In this document: one piece after another, positions 43,029 through 54,400 of the stretch
How positions within the stretch are numbered: position 1 is the first letter of the stretch
How the letters are laid out: each line of letters begins with the position of its first letter
Assembly (NCBI GenBank): GCA_003116875.1
Contig: BCKT01000014.1
Location: 70,149 to 134,148 of the forward strand
Length of the DNA stretch: 64,000 nucleotides
Source: Takashimella koratensis
Taxonomy: Eukaryota > Basidiomycota > Tremellomycetes > Trichosporonales > Tetragoniomycetaceae
Direction of reading: 5' to 3'
Program-made: the position numbers and the translations under genes
Notes under the pieces: model-generated
The model's database searches: none
Told to the model about the DNA's origin: nothing
What the model saw: the letters and a program-made list of their open reading frames with translations, nothing else

Positions 43029-45535
43029 ATGTCTCTCCGTCTCGCTCGGGTCGTCACAAGAGCTAGGACCAGTTCATACCCCCGACCGTTGGCTCGACGG
43101 CTCTACAGTGTATCTAGCGAACTATGGAGCGCCGTATCAAAGGATCATGTAGATCATGGGCCAGTCGTCGTGCCCACCGGCAAAGTAAAAGGACGGCTTA
43201 GGCTCTCTGATACACAGGCAAGCAGAGTCAACCCGGTCGAGACGGAGGAACTGGGGTTGTCGTTACCGACATTAGATGATCTAGGGCTCTTACCAGGCGA
43301 CGACGGTATGTTTTCTCCACTCTTCTTTCTCTTTCTCTTTCTTCCCTCAGTTCCAATTCCCCTTCTCTCCTGATATCAAAATCACCGCAATCCACCACTT
43401 CTTTCCGCTCCCCACCTCTTGTGTTAACACGTCCCAGTCGTCGTTGCCATGTCTGGCGGAGTCGACTCTTCCCTCACCTTACAGCTCTTATCCAACTTGG
43501 TACGTCATTTCCTCTCTCTTCCCCTTGTCTCGAATATTCACATTGTATCTAATACTTTGAAATAGCCGCTTAACCTGTCGGTCATCTTTATGAGGAACTG
43601 GGACGCTCTCCTCTCTGAATCGCCCTCTTCCTCTCCTTCCTCTCCTTCCTCGTCCAAATTCAGCTACGCCTACTCCACCGGCTCCTCCCTCTCTTCACCT
43701 TCCTCCTCTTCCTACCCTTCATCACCCAGCATCTCGGCAGCAGCGCCTACGCCATGTCAATGGGAACGCGACTTCGCCGACGTCCGTCGCGTCTGCACCC
43801 ACGTCGGTATCCCGGCTTCTCAAGTCCGATTGGTCGACCTGTCGCGGGAGTATTGGGGAAGGGTGTTCGAGCCCGCTGTTGGGGTCTGGGAGAAAGGAGG
43901 GACGCCAAATCCGGATGTCGCGTGTAATCGGTGAGTTAAAGAATTTCGACGAGGCTCAAAGAGCCGAGGCGAAACGACGAGTGTCGACGAGGTTGAAGAC
44001 CGCGGAGCGTCGAGTGTCGATGAGGCTGAAGTCGGAAGGAGAAGGAATCTTGATCGATTCTACAAGGTGGAGGAGGTGGAGGGTCAGAGAGACCGAGAGA
44101 AGCTGAGATATCGGTCAAGAGGGATGAAGAGTTGCTGATTTTGACTAGAGAGATCAAGTTTGGAGCATTATTCGAACACCTAACTCCAGGTCACTTTCTT
44201 GCAACGGGTACGTTCTCATAATCTCTATTCCATTTGTCAAATCAACTCTGGTCGGATTTGACCTTCGCTTTCGGCTTTATTGCAACGAAAGCCGCTGACA
44301 CCTGGTGCAGGTCATTACGCGCGAGTTCGACGAGATCGGCATAACGGATCAGGTGTAGGGGCGACGTTACATCGGGCTAGGGATATGAACAAAGATCAAA
44401 CCTACTACTTGTCCCAATTAAACAATGTCCAATTATCAAGAGTACGTCTAGCCTTACCTCTGATCAGACCACCGCAAACCCCACGATTCCTCAAACATAC
44501 ACTCTCAAGCCGCCTAGGTACTCTGTCGCTAACAAGACCAGTCGGTATTCCCGCTTGCAGGACTAGCGAAACCAGACGTACGTAGGTTGGCGAAATATTA
44601 TGGACTCCCGACGGCGTCGAGGGAAGAGAGCATGGGTGTTTGCTTCATCGGCGAGCGTGGTAATTTTGGTGATTTCATCTGTACGTTTACCTTCCCTTCC
44701 CTTCACAGACCCATCACATTTCACTTTCTTCTACACGTACTCAACCCCTACAGTACACTGCAAGTCTTGGGGAGCGTTGTAGTGGGGGACTGACCATACG
44801 CAGCTCAATATACGTCCCCAGCAAGTGGGTACCTAGTATCCCCAAGTGGGGAGAGACTCGCGCCGCATAAAGGGCAGTGGCATTATACTGTCGGTCAGAG
44901 GGCGAGGATACCGGGTATGGACGGCCGGTGGTTTGTTGCGCGGAAGAATGTGGGCGCGATTGGACCTGCGGAGGGAGCGCGGGAGGGGGAAGATATTCTC
45001 GTGGTTCCTGGAAGGTGGGTACTGCGGTCTAGGCAAGGACAAGGCGATGAGGTTTTTCTTCTGAGGAACAAAGCTATAATCGAGTCCTTGAGAGGGGTGA
45101 TTACGAGAGGGCAAGATGCGATAAGCTGATAGATGCAGTGATCACCCAGCTCTGGCTTGCCTCAGTGTTGAATCGACTTCCTTCCACTGGATCGCAGGAC
45201 ACCCGCCGCCTTCGATATTTACAGCGCCGACTTCTTCTGCTTTGTCGTCGTCGTTCCGCGCTTTGGTTCAGGTAAGGCACAGGATGCCTCCGGTACCCGC
45301 GACGGTACACGTTTCATCGGACCTTGCATCGGAGCGTAGTCGAAGGGTACGAGTCGAATTTGATGAATCGATAACTGGGGTTGCGATGGGTCAAATTGTC
45401 GCAATTTGGACTTTAGATAACCCGGGCGAGGAGAGAAGAGAAGAAGGTGAAGAGGGAAGGGGAGGTAGATGTTTAGGAAGCGGGACGATCGATGAGAGTC
45501 GATGTGTCGAGGAGCCCTGGCGTGTGAAGGAGTAA
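43029..45535 (+). CDS. SLM3/MTU1: Mitochondrial tRNA-specific 2-thiouridylase (MnmA/TRMU/Slm3)
   Basis: Thiolates U34 of mitochondrial tRNAs for Lys, Glu and Gln using sulfur relayed from the cysteine desulfurase. Exons 43029-43305, 43438-43499, 43566-43930, 44149-44207, 44311-44441, 44542-44680, 44804-45014 and 45139-45535 close exactly to 546 aa. The N-terminus is Arg/Ser-rich (RLARVVTRARTSSYPRPLAR), as in a mitochondrial presequence. The PP-loop ATPase motif AMSGGVDSS is at about 96-104. The two catalytic cysteines lie in TPNPDVACNREIKFG and ESMGVCFIGERGNFGDFI. HYTVGQRARIPG and VRHRMPPVPATV mark the central and C-terminal barrels. A Ser/Pro-rich insert after FMRNWDALL is longer than in bacterial MnmA. 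Confidence 0.95.
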
Positions 45536-45819
45536 GTAACCAGGTTCTCAAAGTTGTTCATGTTGTACATATGACTCTTTTCATGTTTCCTCTGTTCCTG
45601 CTATTGAGTCAAACAACTGTACTCCTCTTCGCATAGCATATCACTCAGTCACATATAATCACGTCTCATACCTCCCCACCCCGTCCCACATAGTAGCTGA
45701 ATCCCACTTGCCCAAACTTCATGATCATAAGACAATACATGCGAAATGTACATTCCAGGGTAGAAGAATAACGCAAGGTATAGCGCACAGCTGGATACTG
45801 AACCATCTTGATTGCCAAA

Positions 45820-47187
45820 CTACTCGTCGTCTGATCCTGATCCGGCGTCATCTCCATCTCCAGCATTCGCTCGAGCTTCGCCCTCTGCTCGGATCTCCGC
45901 AATCGCAGCAGCGACCGCGCCTTTTCCTCTCGTTCTCTTCCGCTTCTTTCGTTTCCGCGACGGTTCTGCACCCAGTCCACCCTCCTCGCCCTCGCCCTCA
46001 CCCTCATCCCCCGCCCCATCCACTATCTCCCCATTCTCTCCCTCTTCCCGTCCATCCACCTCTCCTCTTTCTTCCCCATCTCTCTCCCTCTTCTTCCCCT
46101 TCCCTTTTGCATCCCCACCCTCTACACTCTTCACTTTCTTCTTCTTCACACTCAATGGATTCGGATTCTTCGCTCTCGCTTTCCTTCCTGCCCCTCCTGC
46201 TCCTGCTTGTCCACCCGTCTGCCCTCTCTCGTCTCCGCCCACGACATTCGCGCCGTCCGTGACCCCGTCGAGGACGCGAGCACCCTCTAACCGCCGATCT
46301 TCCTCGACCGCGTTCTTGGCGCGCACGGTGGCGGTAGAAGGAGGAGAGAGGACAAGGACTCCCCGAGGGTTGAAGTGGATGATAGGAAGCCCAGGGACGG
46401 GAGAGAGGGAGATGAGAAGAGGCGGAGAGGCAGTGCACAGGACGTAGCGATGTTTGTTGGTATCACCTGGGTGAGGTTAGATATTGAAACTAGGCAGAAA
46501 AGAGAATGTCGGAGGATGAGAGACTGTAAGGGAATAGGCAGGGTGGGGAGGGAAGTTTAGAAAGGAGAGAAAGGCAGGGAGGGAACGGCAGCGAACGGCG
46601 ATGGAACCCACCGATCATCTCGGTAAGACACGCGGACGGCTCAATAGCAGTTCGGTGGTTACACCGTCGTCGTTCAAACCCTTTCGCAATGGCTACCTCG
46701 CGATTGTGGTCTTTTCCTAGTCGGTACAGTGCCTCGACGCAGCATTGTGTGATCACTGAGGAGATTAGCGGACGTGTAGGGGTAAGAGAGGGAAGAGGGA
46801 AGAAGATGAAAGTGAGGTGGGATCGGATCCTGGGAGCTGGGAGAGAAGGATCTGGAGAGGTAGAAAAAGAGAGAGAGAGAGTATGAGTCGGCTGACACCA
46901 CGTACTGGGCTTGATCTGGCCCTGGACACAGGTAGAGAGCTGTTTGAGGACATCCACGTCCTTGGATACAGCCTCGATGAGGAAATCATCGGAAACTGTG
47001 AATGCAAGTCAGTACAATTCTCAATCTCAACATGAGCGGCTCAGAGGAGAAGGCACAGAAGGAGGTCCCCAGCTCCAGCTCAGCGAAGCAATCACTCACC
47101 GAGAACCTGGTACGGCTGCCTAAAACTGAAAGCGGTCTGGTAAAGCGCCATGACGCGCTTATACGTCTTTGCTCGTTTCTGCCTCAT
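45820..47187 (-). CDS. UTP23: U3 snoRNP-associated rRNA-processing protein Utp23
   Basis: PIN-domain protein of the small-subunit processome, needed for early 18S rRNA processing and snR30 release in yeast. Minus-strand exons 47187-47100, 46995-46906, 46755-46612 and 46466-45820 close to 322 aa. Diagnostic parts: MRQKRAKTYKRVMALYQTAF at the very start, FRQPYQVLVSDDFLIEA, MITQCCVEALYRLGKDHNRE, a Cys/His zinc-knuckle segment (FERRRCNHRTAIEPSACLTE), GDTNKHRYVLCTASPPL and PGLPIIHFNPRGVLVLSPPS. The Lys/Glu-rich tail holds the family motif NPLSVKKKK and several nucleolar basic patches. 252 bases separate its ATG from that of the divergent SUZ-domain gene. Confidence 0.93.
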
Positions 47188-47439
47188 CGTGATGAGCTCT
47201 GGATCTGGTTCAAGCTGGACTGAACTGGAGTTGGTGACGAGAGAGAGAGAGTAGTTTAGAGTCAAGAGTTCATTCAACAATAACAACATGCAACTTTCTG
47301 AAAATTCTTGTAACCGGGCGCGAGAAGTCACGTGACTTTCACTCAAAAAGTGGAATTGGTATGGTGGGTCACTGTAACAACACCTGTTATTCATACAGTA
47401 TCCCTCGCTCGACTCAACAGACACGATAGAGACTTAGGA

Positions 47440-49197
47440 ATGACCTCGACTAGTGCAAACAGGTCCGATGGGATTCCCCCTGCAACCGGTGGGCCGGGAA
47501 CCGATGGGCGAGTACCTGTTGACGAAGACGACTGGGAGACGGTGAGTGTTGTCTATCCTCGTCTCATCCCTTGTCTTGTCCTATCCTTCCGCGCTAGTCT
47601 CTTCACTGACGCCTAGGAATATCACTCCCTATTTCATTCATCGATTGACATGTCGCTAGGCGGACCTCGAGCCTCGCGCTGTGCGTAAATCACCACCACG
47701 ACCACAACGACAACAACAGCAACAGTCGGGAGAATCGATGCCTAATCTGCGGCTTCAACCGACCGCGTCCGAGTTTCAACCTCGGATCCAGGCGCGCGTC
47801 TCGCCGGCCGCTACCCCTTCCTCGGGCTCCTGTAAAGGGAACGCAGGGGGACCGGGGACCCAGTCGCAGTGGCAAGTAAACGGAGTGCCTGGGTCGGGGC
47901 ACGGGCCAAGTGCTGGAGCAGGCGGAGGATGGGGAGGGGTTGGTGGAAGTGGAAATGGCCCTGCAGCTGGAGCAGGATCGGGACAGGCGAGTCAGAACCA
48001 GAGGTGGGGCCAGTCAGCGCGACCTCCCCAGACCTTTGGCGGAAACGGGACGAACGGGAACTATGGGGGAGGGTATCAAGGATACGGTTACAATCCCAAC
48101 TTCTCATCTTACTCTAGACCGCCGCACTCCCAAACCCCGCCATACCAGCAATACGGATACCCCCCAACCCAAGTTCAAGGTCCTAGTCGGAACCAGTATC
48201 CGCAAAATTCATCACCAGGCCCGATCTCGTCTAACGGGTCAAACGCGTACAGCGCCTCCGGTGCGAGTGGGAGTGGTGGAGGTGGAGACGATGAGTGGTT
48301 TCGCGGGCCTCCGCAGGCTTCCAACCGCCAAATCTGGGACTCGGCGTGAGTCCTTTCTTCTTATTCACCAGTTCTTTGAATGAGGAGGATTTGTAATAAT
48401 GAACTGACGATGTGTTTAGGAATCGGGCAGCATCGACAGCTATGATGACCAGCTCCGATGGTCCGGCGCCGCCCGCGCCCAAGATGCAGATCCTGCGCCG
48501 TTCCGGTGCCCCTTCGCGGTCTCCTTCAGGTCCAGGGGCAGGTCGAGACTTAGCACAAGGCTCAGGGTCGGGGCCAGGGGGGAAGACGTATACTCAGCGG
48601 GAAGAAGAGTATCGGCTTGCGAGGGAACGAATCTTTGGACCTTCGTCATCTCCCCCAGCTTCGGGGGCTGCCTCGGCTGTACCATCGACGTCGAACACGC
48701 CCGCGCCAGTACAGGGGCTGGGGACGGTAGGAACGTCGGGGGGAGAATCGTTGAGTAGTTCAAAAGCGAATAGTGAAAGAGGGAAAGCGAGAGGTTCTGG
48801 TGGGATAGGAGGAGGGAGTGGGCCTGGATCGGGAACTGCATCGCCAGTGCGGTTCGGATTCATACCCAGGCAAGTACAGCAGGGGCAAGGTACTTCATCA
48901 TCCGGATCAACAATAGTACCAGGAGGAGCTGGATTTGGAGGAGCTCGAGGAGTACCCGGGTCAGAAGGGATCAGTGTAGAGTCCCTACATGAGTCGTTAT
49001 CGAAATTGGAAGTAGGGAGGAGGTACGAAACCCCACCTCAGATGCAAGTCGGGGGATATGTGGGAGGAGCTGGAGTGGGGTCGCCAGGAGGCAGGGATAG
49101 AGCCGCAGGAGCAGGAGCAGGAGGGAGGGTGGTCAGGCAGCCTAGAGGACCAGGGGAAGGAGGTGGGTTCGGAGCCGGGACTGGAAGTGGACCGTAG
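47440..49197 (+). CDS. SUZ-domain RNA-binding protein
   Basis: Exons 47440-47541, 47660-48345 and 48420-49197 close to 521 aa. Most of the protein is low-complexity: Gln run (RQQQQQSGE), then Gly/Ser/Asn/Tyr-rich sequence (NYGGGYQGYGYNPNFSSYS) like that of condensate-forming RNA-binding proteins. The SUZ domain is recognisable at about 275-330: APKMQILRRSGAPSRSPSGP followed after a short linker by YTQREEEYRLARERIFG. The last third is again Gly/Ser-rich. SUZ domains bind RNA in small proteins such as SUZRD1 and Szd-type fungal proteins. No R3H domain precedes it here, unlike in Encore-type proteins. Likely a cytoplasmic mRNP factor (inference). Confidence 0.85.
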
Positions 49198-49576
49198 ATC
49201 TTGAAGCTGGGTAGTTGGGTAGATTGTAGTCGACGGTTGAAGGTTTTAGAGGTATATGAGTTGTAGGGTTGATCTTGGATGGAAGACTATGTCTAAGATG
49301 CTGCGTATCGTTGTACTTGCCAAACCGTGTCTTCAATCTGCGAGAACCTAGTGGTCAAATGTCGATCAGGGGGAACACGTTGATGCAACGGCAAGTCTCC
49401 AGTCTTCACCCTACCCAGTCACGGATCGAATTCAGAGTATCGAACGTGTGGTAAAGTGTCAAGCAAACCAATGAAGATGCATGAGCGAGACCCGGCGGAT
49501 GCGGTATCAGACGCGGACCCACTCGACCTTGGCACATCTCGTACAATGTAAACACACACCCTCTACTATGTATAAA
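49198..49576. other. Convergent 3' intergenic region
   Basis: The SUZ gene (+) and eIF3h (-) both end here. No exon or repeat seen. Confidence 0.5.
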
Positions 49577-51066
49577 TTACAAGTAGCACCTTACCAAGCC
49601 CTTTCCTGCCTCTGCGCCCATGTTCTTCGCCTGCCCATCGACTTGGCCCTGGAGACACAACATCTCCAACCTGCTAGGTTCCTTTGTCGCTCCTCGCATC
49701 TCTCCGATCGCAGCGAGTTCCGGCTGACCCGCTTTACGACGCCGAAGGTTCTCCTCCTCCCGCTCCCGAACGGCAGCCTCGTGTCGAGCTTTCTCACGCG
49801 CAATCTGACGAGTCATGAAAGCAAGGTTGTTGCTCTCGTGCCCGTGGAGAGTAAGCGCGTCGAGCGTGTTTGAGAGGTAAAGAGGGAGAGAGTGGGGCAA
49901 GGGGTTCGCCAAAGCTTGGAAGGATGGAGGAAGAGGAAGAGAGGATGAGGAAAGGGAAGGTGCAGCGGGAGTAGGAGTAGTGTTCAACGTGCTGAGGAAA
50001 GCGCGGATGATAGATGGGGAGGAGACGGTGAGAGGGAGAGGAGTGAGAAGGGTAGAGGCTGTGACGTGGTTCTCAGCGAGCCTGCAGATATCAGCAAGTT
50101 ATTCTTCGCAGCTAATAAAAAAAAAACCAATAAAAGGGCCATGGAATCATCCTCATCCTGTTCTTCTTCATCATGGAGCCACGTAATGACGCGACCCCCA
50201 CAGATCCACATCCAAACCACAACTCACGAAGTCGCGTCCCACTTGCCAGATTTTGCGCTCTCCCTAGCTCCCTCGCTCAATCGGTAAGCCCTAACCGCAA
50301 TCTCGCCCGCGGCGCTGCTCCGACCCGCATCGTGGACGACAAGCACAGCCTTGCCCCTGCCCGCTGCCTTGTCAACAGCAGCGAGCGCCTCGACGGCGGC
50401 ACGAGTCGCGAAACCGCCGTTGTGGGTCGAGAGGTAGACGCCGACGGGAGAGTCAGGGGTGTCAACTTCGCGCAAGTGGGTGAGAAGGCGCGCAGAGTAG
50501 GAAGAGTCGGCTGGAAAGGATCAGCACAAGAGTAAGACGCGTTGCGTTGGGGAATAACCGATACGAGAAGCTCTGAATGTTGAAGGAAGAAAGATGGAGG
50601 GCATGCCGCGGGCAGGAAGGAGAACAAGAGTGAAGCAAAAGAACATATTGAAAGATTTTGCGTCACGAACAACCTTTTCCTCAGTTTCCAACTCACCCGC
50701 CAAGCTTGTCTCACCCGCCGGGAGCGCAAAGCAGTCCTCCACCTCCATCACGCCGTCGAGGTCGAGACCGAGCAACACGCCCAGCGCGTCGGAGCGAGAA
50801 GACAAGGCCGTCGGTGGCGGTGCGTTCCTGTCCTGCTGGAAAGTCTGGGGTGGTGGAGCCGGCAAGGTGTCTGTCGAGTGCTTGAGCATTTTCAAGAAGA
50901 CGAGCGAGTTGAGCGCGACAGATTCGACATCACGCGCGGCTTCAACGTCGAGGAAACCCTCCATCCGAGCGGGGACTTTTGCGGCCTGAGGAGCGGGAGC
51001 AGGGGAGGAGGATGGGACGACGGGAGCCGGGAGGGACGCCGCGAGGGCGGCTGCCATGGATGTCAT
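49577..51066 (-). CDS. Translation initiation factor eIF3 subunit h
   Basis: MPN-domain (Mov34) subunit of eIF3, absent from S. cerevisiae but kept in most fungi; in other systems eIF3h supports reinitiation after upstream ORFs. Minus-strand exons 51066-50697, 50510-50228 and 50081-49577 close exactly to 385 aa. After an Ala/Pro-rich start, SVALNSLVFLKMLKHSTDTL, LGVLLGLDLDGVMEVEDCFA and LPAGETSLAG form the MPN core, which lacks the JAMM metalloprotease His pair (no H-x-H-x10-D), so it is a structural, non-catalytic MPN. VGVYLSTHNGGFATRAAVEA and KAVLVVHDAGRSSAAGEIAV continue the fold, and the C-terminus contains NNLAFMTRQIAREKARHEAA and a coiled-coil-like Arg/Glu stretch. An in-frame upstream ATG at 51180 would add a hydrophobic unlikely extension. 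Confidence 0.92.
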
Positions 51067-51310
51067 GGTGGTGATAGGAAGGTGGTGGATGATGATGAGG
51101 TTGAGGTTGAGTTGAGACGAGGAAATAAAAAAGTTGAAAATGAGAAACAAAAAGGAGAACCAAGGGAGAAAGTGCCACATCGGTCCTGGGTGCAGATATC
51201 ATACAACCGGCGTTTTCGGAGATATCCAAAGAAGAGGTCAGTCCACGTGGTTGTCACGAGAGCGACGGCCGGCGGTGTCATCACGTGACGTATGACTCGT
51301 TGCTATCGTA

Positions 51311-51351
<41 letters not shown>

Positions 51352-51421
51352 CTTGCCTCTTAACCATCACCTTACCCCTCTTATCTCTAACCCTCCCCGC
51401 GACCGGCAACATCATGTCCCC
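51067..51421. promoter_or_regulatory. Bidirectional promoter of eIF3h and GCN2 with a (GT)n(TA)n microsatellite
   Basis: 355 bases separate the two divergent start codons. A run of about 13 GT units at 51314-51340 passes directly into five TA units (51341-51350), about 70-75 bases before the GCN2 ATG, where a TATA element would be expected. The TA end may supply a TATA function, and its length probably varies between strains (inference). Confidence 0.6.
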
Positions 51422-51425
51422 ATGA
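51414..51425 (+). promoter_or_regulatory. Minimal uORF overlapping the GCN2 start codon
   Basis: ATG TCC CCA TGA encodes Met-Ser-Pro-stop. Its stop codon overlaps the GCN2 ATG (51422-51424) in the arrangement ATGA. If it is in the mRNA, scanning ribosomes meet this start first and would have to leak past it or reinitiate to make the kinase. Main-frame start choice rests on the strongly GCN2-like sequence MNEPNKAVQDEELEALRAIF, which begins at 51422; the upstream ATG is in another frame. Confidence 0.6.
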
Positions 51426-54400
51426 ACGAGCCCAACAAGGCCGTTCAGGACGAAGAGCTCGAAGCCCTTCGGGCAATCTTTGAGGTGAGCAGCGACCGAG
51501 CCGATCTGCTATCCAGCTACCCAAGCGAGCGTCTGCTTCTTCGCTAGATCATTGAGTCATACGCAATTGCTCGGGTGCAGAAGAGCTGACCCCCCCCGGC
51601 CCAGGATGACTGGCACGACGTACCGCCCAAGAAAACAGCATGGGGTCAACAAGAATCGGGCTGGTGGGAGGTCGTCCTCCGTGGCGAGGACACGAGGGTC
51701 TCAATCAAGCTCAAAGGGAGAATGACAAAGGTGAGAGGCGGTGGTTTGTCACTTGTTTCTCATTTATCTGAACCGTTCGCTCACATGTGTTCAGACATAC
51801 CCAGAACAGCCACCTCCATTATCCCTTCTAGAACCGGTCAACCTCTCCGCCGACCATGTCGCCTCACTCACCAAGCTACTCGAGGCCAAAGCCAAGGCAT
51901 CCGTCGGCGCTCCCATGATCTTTGACGTAAGCTGATCCCTCTCAAACCCGCTGAAGGCTCGCTGACTAGAATGTGCCTGGTGGTTTAGCTCGCCGACATG
52001 GTACGCGAGTGGATAACGACTCATCATTTCCCTTTGCCTAAACCTGGCGAGTCGGTCCCGACGTTGATGGAGGAGATGGCAAAGCGAGAGGAGGCACAAC
52101 GAGCTGTGAGTTTGACTCGACGTCTCCCCTACCCTTGATCCACATGTCCACTGGACTTTACGTGTACCTTGCTGAAACTGATCCGTTTCTCTCAGGCGGA
52201 GGAAGCACAGACTCAAGCGGTGATGGAACAACAACGTGCCCTGGCAGAGGAGCAGAACCGCCTACTTACGGAAAAGATCCAACTCGACGCATCGAGGAAA
52301 GAAGAACGAGCTCGCCAAGTCCGCCTCGAACAGGCTGAGCGAGAACGCCAAGAGAATGTCTCCACCCTGGTTGACGGGGAGTTTGAGGATCGTACTCTCA
52401 CATTACCCGAACCAATCATCGTCGAAGGACATGATGGCCCATCATCGTGCAGTCCTGCATCATGCACCACCCTGACACTCTTCGGCGGTCGTCGCGAAGC
52501 GTTATGGACAACCTATACCGCCGAACCATCGATGGACGCCTTGAACCCAGCGTTTGTCAAATCGTCTCTGCCTACAGTTACCGTCCAGGTCATCGACTTT
52601 TCCAAACCTTTTTACTCCGGCCTACAAGGGAAGAAACGCGTCGAATCCCTCGCTGGCGAGATCACTCGGCTGAAAGAGGTGGTCTCACCTAATGTGCAGA
52701 GAGTGTACGCGGTGAAGAGGGATAAGAGTCCAAGAGGGTGGGAGAGGCTGGTGATTGTGCTTGAAAGTGCGAGGGAAGGAGGGAAGTTGAGGAATTGGAT
52801 GGCCAGAGATGGTATGGGCGAAGAGACCGCCAAGGTGAGTCTTTCATGGGATACACATTTGAAAGGACGGGCAGTGGCTTATGTGGCGTGCAGGAATACA
52901 TAGGACACGTCTTGTCAGGACTGGCGGATGTGCATCGGAAGAATATGACGCAGAAACGTGAGTCATAGATACTTGCCTTTCTCGGGTCCAAGTACTGGAT
53001 CTGTAGACTAACACCATTGCATTGGCAGAGCTCGATCCGGACTTGGTCTATCTCTGTCCAGGTGCCCAAGGAGGGCTCACAGTCAAGCTCGCTGGAACCG
53101 GCTATGCCCGTCGAATCATCGAGTACCATCGCTCCAACCCGTTCCTGCGGTCTCAAGACGACGGTTACCCAGAGTCGTGGTAAGTGACCTTCCGTATTGC
53201 CAATGCTCTTTACATGCAAGCGTTGGGCACCTTGCTGATACGTCTTTGCAGGCTCTCTCCAGACGAGATCGACTCGCCGTACTCGTACTCTGCTAAACGA
53301 GATATCTGGCACGCAGGGTTGCTATTACTACAGATGCTCTTTGGGACGCAGTGTCTGACGACCTATCCCGACCTGCACACGCTGCTGCAACACGGTGAGT
53401 CGCTGGCTGAGTACTCGTAGGCGGAATTCGACAAGCGGAAGGCATTTACATGTGCTAACTAGTGTGTATAGCCCCCGGCGGCGTGTCCGAGTCCATGATG
53501 GAGCTCCTAAGCGGCATGCTCAACCCCTCGCATAAGAAACGATTGTCGGCTGAAGACGCTTTATCTAAGCTCCGAGCAGACGACGACATCACTCGTCGAC
53601 CCAATAAACTGATCAGTGAGCCTTTTGTCACGCCAGAGCGATCAATCTTTGTTTCAGAAACACTGTATCTGACCTGACATGATAATCAGGACACGTCTCA
53701 ATACCTTCTGCGTCGGGTCCAAGTCCTCAAGATCTGTTTGGAAAGTCTCCTGTATTCGGTCGTGGGCTGGCGTCGTATTTCCCGTCTACGCCTCTGGCCA
53801 ACGCGCCGAGGGTGTCTCGCTATCGATCCGACTTTGAGGAAGTCGAATTTTTGGTATGTCATCGGAGAAACTTCTGACGAAACTGTCCAGAGCAGGAGAT
53901 CATGACTGATGTTCTCGCACAGGGCAAAGGCGGGTTTGGTGAGGTCGTCAAAGCGCGGAACAAACTTGACGGGCGGTCGTACGCAATCAGTGAGTCGGTG
54001 AAAGTTACTACTACAAGTTACTCGAGCTAACTGCCAACTTCAACACTCAGAGAAAGTCAAGCTCCGACCCGAGGACAATGAGCAAAAGGTTTATCGCGAA
54101 GTCAACAGCTTGTCTCGGGTCAGTCACCAGTACATTGTCCGATACTATGGCTGTTGGCTCGAAGAAGTTGGACCTGCCGAACGGCCTGCTTCACTCGACA
54201 CCGAGTCCGTATCGACTCCCTCGGCGATCGAACGCGCTGCTCCCCTCAAACTCGGGGGGAACAACGGTCAGGTCACCCCGCTCACAGAGGAAGAAGACAT
54301 CTTCGCCACCAACTTTGACGACCTATCTATTTCCCGAAGAGATCAGTCGCATAGCACGTCTTTCCCGCGGATTCGGTTCGCAAACTCGGGCGAAGACGGG

